A DNA stretch of 64,000 nt from Aselliscus stoliczkanus (lineage: Eukaryota > Chordata > Mammalia > Chiroptera > Hipposideridae): contig CM066737.1 of NCBI GenBank assembly GCA_033961575.1, positions 95,632,709 to 95,696,708 on the forward strand. The letters run 5' to 3'. How positions within the stretch are numbered: position 1 is the stretch's first letter; the number at the start of each line of letters is the position of its first letter. The position numbers and the translations under genes were made by a program. This document shows positions 58,411 through 64,000 of this stretch, in pieces. The notes under the pieces are model-generated. The model was not told the origin of the DNA. It worked only from the letters and a program-made list of their open reading frames with translations, and ran no database searches.

Positions 58411-58868
58411 GCAGGCCGAGTGGCTTGTTGGTTAAGAGTTGGCTTGGGAGCGCCAGCTCTGAGCAGCAGGGTTCCGGTTGGGATCCCACATGAGGACCAG
58501 TGACGCTGTGCCCTCTACAGCTAAGATAGTGAACAACAGCTCAATCTGGAGCTGGTCTGCCATGAGTCACCAGAGACAACGTAGGCTGCAGAGGGGCTGC
58601 AGTGGGCTGCCGAAAGCTATTGTGAGCAGCCAGCAGCCGGCATGAGCTGCCATGAGTCGAGCTGCCGTGAGCAGCAGTCCAATGGCCAGTGACCGATCTG
58701 CCTCAGCCAGGAAGAGTGCAATGATCACAATCCCAACATGAGCCAGTGAAGTGGTGTCTTCCACAACTAGACTGAAGAACAAAAGGACAGCAACTTGTCT
58801 GTTCCCCTTCACCAACTCCCCAATGCTGTTCCCTACCGCAATTCCCCAATAAAAATCTTAAAAAAAAA
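58411..58868 (+). mobile_element. Type B SINE, sense
   Basis: Complete head (GGGCAGGCCGAGTGGCTTG), body and CCCCAATAAAAATC tail. The target duplication is weak. Confidence 0.9.
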
Positions 58869-58879
58869 AACAAACTATA

Positions 58880-60430
58880 GTAGAGGTGAGACTTTCAGGG
58901 AAGGCGGAAGGCAAATCCTTTCCCAGAAAAGTAACTGTAAAGTTGGATAAAATTGACAAAAACAACCATTTCAGTGTTGTAGAAATCAACTAAAGGGGGA
59001 CAGGGAAAGAGGAAGAGGGGAAATACAAACTACCAATATCAGGAACGAAACAGGGGATATCACTACAGATCCTGTAGCCATAGAAAGGCTAATAATGGAA
59101 TACTACAAAGAAATTTACACGCAAAAACTTGACAACTAAGATGAAACGCACCAATTCCTTGAAAAACAAAAACTGCCACAATGCACCCAATATTAAATAT
59201 ATAATTTGGATAGTACTGTAACTCTTAAGGAAATCGAATTTTTGATCTTAAAAATCCCCAAAAGAGAAATCTCCAGTCCCAAGTGGCTTCCACTGAAGAA
59301 TTATAACAAGCTTTTAAAGAATTAACATCAATTATATACAATCTCTTCTAGGAAACAGAAGAGAGAACGCTTCCCAATTCATTTAATGAAGCTAATATTT
59401 CCCTGATGAAAACCAGAGAGACAATATAAAAAATGAAAATTACAGCCAATATTTCTCATGAGTATAGATGTAAAATCATTAACAATATTTGGCAAATAAA
59501 ATTCAAAAACATAAACAGAATTATATGGGTTCTAGTGTCCAGAATACATAAAAACTTCTACAACTCAACAACCAAAAGACAACCCACTTAAAAAATGAGC
59601 AAAGGACTTGAATAGACATTTCTCCAAATAATATATACACATGGCTAACAAGCACACGAAAAGATGCCCAACATCATTAATCATTAGGGAAATGCAAATC
59701 AAAACCACAATGAGATACGACCTCACACCAACTATGTTGGCCATAAAAACAGCAAAACAAAATAAAAAGTACTGATGAGGACGTGAAGAAAATGGAACCC
59801 TCATACATTCCTGGTGGGAACGTAAAATGGTGTAGCCACTTTGGAAAAGAGTTTGGCTGTTCCTCAAAAGCTAAAACATTGAATTACCATACGACCCAGT
59901 AATATACCCAAAAGAATTGAAAACAGGTGTTCAAACAAAAACTTGTACATGAATGTTCTTAGCACCACTATTCACAACAGCCAAAAGATGGAAACCACCC
60001 AAATGTTCATCAACAGATGAATGGATAAACAAAATATGGCATATTATTCAGTCATAAAAGGAGCAAAGTACTGACACATGCTATGACATGGATGAACCTT
60101 GAGAACATCACGCTAAGTGAAAGAAACCAGACACAAAAGGCCACACACTGTGTAATTCCATTTACATGAAATATGCAGAGTTGGCAAATCCATAGAAACA
60201 AAAAGCAGATTAGTGGTTGCCAGGGACTCAGGGGAATGAGAATGAGGAGTGATTGCTTAATGAGTATGAGGTTTCCTTTTGGGGTGATGAAAATGTTCTG
60301 GAATTAGATAGTGGTGATGGTTGTGCAACACTGTGAAGGTACTTAGTGACAATTAATTGTACATGTTTCAAATGACTAAAATGGTAAATTTAAGTTATGT
60401 GTATTCTATCATAAAAAAATACATATATCT
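58880..60430 (+). mobile_element. Old L1M with internal deletions, to its 3' end
   Basis: An N-terminal piece reads AAACTACCAATATCAGGAAC. From 59580, ACTTGAATAGACATTTCTCC, TTGGAAAAGAGTTTGGCTG, CCCAAATGTTCATCAACAG and GGGGTGATGAAAATGTTCTG run through the ORF2 end and 3' UTR. All frames are broken. Confidence 0.8.
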
Positions 60431-60431
60431 T

Positions 60432-60887
60432 TTAAAGATTTTATTGGGGAGTTGGGGGAGGGGAACAGTGTTGGAGAACCGGGAAAGGGAAACAGACAAG
60501 TTGCTGTCCTTTTTTTGTTCTTCAGTCTACTTGTAGAGGACATTACTTCACTGGCCCATGTTGGTATCATCATTGCGCTCTTCTCGGGTTAGGCAGATCA
60601 GTCGTCCGCCTCTGGACAGCCGCTCACAGTGGCTCTTGGCAGCTCACACCGGCTGCTGGCCGCTCATGCCAGCTGCTGGCCACTCACTGTAGCCTATGGC
60701 AGCCCACTGCAGCAGGGGCTGCAGCTATGCCATCTGGGGGACTCACAGCAGCCCAGTTCCAGGTGGAGCTGTTGTTCACCATCTTAGCTGTAGAGGGCAG
60801 TGTCACTGGCCCTCATATGTGATCCAAACCGGGGCCTCTGGCATCCCAAGCTAGCACTTAACCAACATGCCACTCGGCCGGCCCTCC
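60432..60887 (-). mobile_element. Type B SINE, antisense
   Basis: Complete copy from the tail (CTTTTAAAGATTTTATTGGG) to the head GGGCCGGCCGAGTGG, inserted at the end of an L1M. Confidence 0.92.
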
Positions 60888-60949
<62 letters not shown>

Positions 60950-60954
60950 TTTTT
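60888..60954. repeat. A17-(TA)18-T14 palindrome
   Basis: Seventeen A, eighteen TA units, fourteen T: almost perfectly self-complementary, lying between two antisense SINEs. The T-run is the tail of the next SINE. Confidence 0.95.
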
Positions 60955-61047
60955 GAGGGCAGTGTCACTGGCCCTCATATGTGGGACCAAACCAGGGCCG
61001 CTGGCTTCCCAAGCCAGTGCTTAACCACCGTGCCACTCGGCCGGCCT
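60941..61047 (-). mobile_element. Type A short SINE, antisense
   Basis: Head-only copy directly after the TA array, in the same orientation as the preceding type B SINE. Confidence 0.92.
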
Positions 61048-62420
61048 CAAAAATATATTTTTTTAAAAACCATATACATGATCAAGTGAGGTTTATTCCC
61101 TGGATGCAAATCTAGTTCAATATTCAAAAATCCCATCAACAAGCTAAAGAAGAAAAATTACACAATCATATTAATTCATGCAGAAAAAGCATTTGACAAA
61201 ATTCAACACCCATTGCTGATAAAAAATTCTCAGAAAACTAGGGATAGGAGGTAACTTCTTCAACTTGATAAAGAAAATCTAAGAAAAACAGCTAACATTA
61301 TACTTATTGGTGAAAGACTGACTGCTTTCCCCCTGAGAACAGGAACAAGGGAAGGATGTCTGCTCTCATCACCTTATTCAATATCAACTGGAAGTCCTAG
61401 CCAGTGCAACATGGCAAAAATTAATAATAATAATAATAATAATAATAGCCATCTTGATTGAAAAGAAAGAAATTACTGTTCCTATTTGCAGATGACATGA
61501 ATGTCTATGTAAAAAATCTATAGAGAATTCCTGGAACTAATAAGTAAGTTCAGCAAGGTCACAGGATACAAGATAAACATAAAATCAACTGTATTTCTAT
61601 ATATCAGTAATGAACACACAGACATGAAAATTTAAAATACCATGCCATTTATAATAGGGAAAAAAAATAAATATTTAGGTATAAATCTAAAAAAAAAATG
61701 CATAGGATTTGAATGCTGAAAACTATGAAACACTGATGAAAGAAATACAAGATCTACATAAATGGAGAGACTTTCTGTGTTCATGAATTAGAAGACTCAA
61801 CATATCAAAGATGTGAAATTTCTACACTGGTTTACTGCAAATTCTATCAGATTATCAGCAGTATTTTTATATAGACCGGCTTATCCTAAAATTTACATAT
61901 AGAGATAAAGGAACTAGAATAGCTAAATTAATTTTGAAAAAAAGGAAGTGGAGGAAGTCAGTCTAACTGATTTCATGATTTATTGTATGACTACAGTAAT
62001 CCAGATTGTGTGATATTTGCAAAGGTACAGACAGATCAATGAACAGAATAGAGAACCCAGAAACAGACCCACACAACTATGCCCAGCTGATTTTTGACAA
62101 AGGTGCAAAAAGTAATTCAATGGAGGAAGGAAAGCTTTTTCATCAAATGGTTCTGTATCAACTGAACATCCATAAGGCAAAAAAAAAAAATGAATCTCAA
62201 CCTAAATCTCACATCTTATACAAAAATTAACTCAAAATGGATCGTGAACTTAAATGTAAAACATGAAGTTATAAAACTTTTAGAAAGAAAACCTTCAGGA
62301 GCTAGGGCCAGGCAGAGTGTTCTTGGACTTAATATCAAAGCACCATAAAAGGAGAAATGGATAAGGTGAACTTCATAAAAATGTAAAATTTTTCTCTGTG
62401 AAAGACCTTATTTAGAGGAT
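61048..62420 (+). mobile_element. Old L1M ORF2, broken
   Basis: CATGCAGAAAAAGCATTTGA, AGAACAGGAACAAGGGAAGG and TATTTGCAGATGACATGAAT (the DD of the catalytic box) are in order, with many stops. A (TAA)n run lies at 61421-61447. Confidence 0.85.
61421..61447 (+). repeat. (TAA)n microsatellite
   Basis: About nine TAA units inside L1M ORF2 sequence. Confidence 0.95.
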
Positions 62421-62425
62421 AAAAA

Positions 62426-62453
62426 CACTGTTCCCCAATAAATTTTTTTTAAA
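62426..62453 (+). mobile_element. SINE tail-only fragment
   Basis: ACACTGTTCCCCAATAAATT then a T-rich run equals the last ~20 bp of type B/C SINEs, with no body. Confidence 0.6.
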
Positions 62454-62492
62454 TTTATAGTTTTAAATGACTATATAACAAAAGAAAATATC

Positions 62493-62913
62493 GGGCCAGC
62501 TGAGTGACGCGTTGGTTGAATTGGCTTGGGACACCATCTCTGAGCAGCCCAGGGCCCCGGTTTGGATCCCACATAGAGAGCCAGTGACGCTGTGCCCTCT
62601 ACAGCTAAGATGGTAAACAACAGCTCGACCTGAAGCTGGGCTGCCAGTGAGTCGTCGGTGACAGCGCAGGCTGCAGCGGGGCTGGCCGGCAGGTGATATG
62701 CGCTTTCGTGAGCTGCTGTGAGCTGCCGTGAGCCACTGTGAGCGGCTGTCCAATGGCCGGCAACCGATCTGCCTCACCCAGGAAGAGCGTAATGATAATA
62801 CCAACATGGGCCAGTAAAGCGACATCCTCCACAACTAAACTGAAGAACAGAAGGATAGCAACTTGTCTGTTTTCCTCCCTCAATTCCCCAACAAAATCTT
62901 TAAAAAAAAAATT
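62493..62913 (+). mobile_element. Type B SINE, sense
   Basis: Complete copy. A perfect 13-bp duplication AAAAGAAAATATC lies at 62480-62492 and 62914-62926. Confidence 0.93.
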
Positions 62914-62929
62914 AAAAGAAAATATCAAA

Positions 62930-63598
62930 TCAATAACGTATGCTTCTACCTTAGGAAACTAGAAGAACAAACTACACCTAAAGCAAGCTTAATAAATAAT
63001 AAACATTAGAACTGAAATCAATGAAACAGAAAAACAATAGAGAGAAATTTTAAAGCCCTAAAAGTTGGTTCTTTGAAAATGTCATTAAAATTGACAAACT
63101 TCTAGGTAGATAGAGCATGAATAAAAGAGACAATACAAATTACCAAAATCAGGAATGAAAGAGGAGATCTCGCTACCCACACTGCAGAAATTAAAAAGAT
63201 TTATCATATATTAGATGAAATGGACAAATTCCTAAAGAGACAAATTATCAAAATTAACCCAGTAAGCAATAGAAAATCTGAATACACCTATAGCCAGAAA
63301 TCGAATTACTAATTTTAAATCTTCCCCCAAAAAACAGCTAAAATTCAGGTGGCTTTATTGGTAGACTGATGAATTCTATCAAACATTTAATGAAGAAATG
63401 TTATCAATCCTTCACAACTCTTTTAGAAAATAGAAAAGGACAGAACACTGCCCAATTAATTCTGTAAGGCTAGCATTACCCCATACCAATAACAGACAAA
63501 GCCATCATATGAGAAGAAAACAAAATCAATATTCCTCATTAACATACATGCAAGAATCCTTAACAAAATATAAACCAAATGAATTAAGCAGCATATAT
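62930..63598 (+). mobile_element. Old L1M ORF2, left of SINE
   Basis: GTTGGTTCTTTGAAAATGTC, TTACCAAAATCAGGAATGAA and TTGGTAGACTGATGAATTCT follow ORF2. Degenerate. Confidence 0.8.
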
Positions 63599-63606
63599 AA
63601 AGGATC

Positions 63607-63699
63607 AGTGGCGCGGTGGTTAAGCGCTGGCTTGGGAAGCCAGTGGCCCCGGTTCGGTCCCACATATGAGGGCCAGTGACACTGCCCTCAAAAAAAAAA
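63607..63699 (+). mobile_element. Type A SINE, slightly 5'-truncated
   Basis: Lacks the first ~10 bases of the head. The duplication AAAGGATC lies at 63599-63606 and 63700-63707, splitting the L1M at the same point. Confidence 0.9.
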
Positions 63700-63707
63700 A
63701 AAGGATC

Positions 63708-64000
63708 GTGCACCATGACCAAGTGGGATTTATCCTGGGAATACAAAGTTGATATAACATCTAAAAATTAATTAATGTAATACACTGTATTTAAAAAGCA
63801 TCAATGACAAAAATACATGGTCATCTCAATAGATGCAGAAAAACAGTTCACAAAATGCATCACCCAATCATGGGAAAAACACTCAACAAACAAGGAATTG
63901 AAGAAAACTTCCTCAACCTGAAAAACCCACATCTAACATCATACTTAAAGGTGATAGACTGATCAGAAACAAAACAAAGATGTCTGCTGTTGCCACTTCT
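63708..64000 (+). mobile_element. Old L1M ORF2, continues past window
   Basis: CACCATGACCAAGTGGGATT, ATCTCAATAGATGCAGAAAA and AGAAACAAAACAAAGATGTC correspond to the reverse-transcriptase domain. Broken and cut by the window edge. Confidence 0.85.

Noticed and set aside
431..63699. Recurring ~100-430-bp repeats as a CRISPR-like array
   Set aside because: Copies are dispersed in both orientations with individual target duplications, as expected of SINEs.

Overview
This window is vertebrate nuclear DNA from a placental mammal. It has spliced exons, a CpG-island promoter and about 60 kb of layered retrotransposons (LINE-1, L2, MIR, MaLR LTRs, hAT-type DNA transposons and many tRNA-derived SINEs). 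There are no prokaryotic-style genes, no CRISPR array and no operon. The SINE architecture (tRNA-like heads repeated one to five times, with a tail ending near TTCCCCAATAAAATC) together with fairly young LINE-1 copies suggests a laurasiatherian, most likely a bat. That identification is an inference from memory of SINE families.

One protein-coding gene is recognisable: the 5' half of ZFX (zinc-finger protein, X-linked; the Y copy ZFY is the alternative), on the minus strand. From right to left it comprises a CpG-island promoter and probable non-coding exon 1 (about 25.43-26.86 kb, splice donor after 26253), the first coding exon (8706-8618, start codon at 8678) and the acidic activation-domain exon (5552-4989). 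The remaining acidic-domain exons and the zinc fingers lie to the left of the window. Positions 1-4988 and the gaps between exons are introns filled with old repeats (L2, MIR, L1M, hAT) and younger SINEs.

From about 26.9 to 64 kb, upstream of ZFX, I see no recognised gene. The region holds MER5-like, MIR and MaLR pieces, a U6 snRNA pseudogene, a 5' half of a tRNA-Tyr-like sequence and microsatellites. From 46.6 kb onward it is almost solid LINE-1 and SINE. The most structured object is at 48.72-54.64 kb: a 5'-truncated LINE-1 whose ORF2 is interrupted by a complete antisense half-LINE-1 (5' UTR plus ORF1 and 3' UTR, almost no ORF2) flanked by an 11-bp target duplication.

Four SINE architectures recur. 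Type A is a tRNA head only, about 100 bp. Type B is that head plus a body and tail, about 430 bp. C-long has tandem tRNA-like units plus a tail. C-short is one unit, about 130-160 bp. A and C-short stop at constant points, so they look like amplifying families and not random truncations. The best leads are the half-LINE-1, the five-unit SINE at 47.84-48.7 kb, an unassigned exon-like open frame at 38.82-38.95 kb, and palindromes at 18.89 and 60.89 kb. I found no convincing new defence or enzymatic system.
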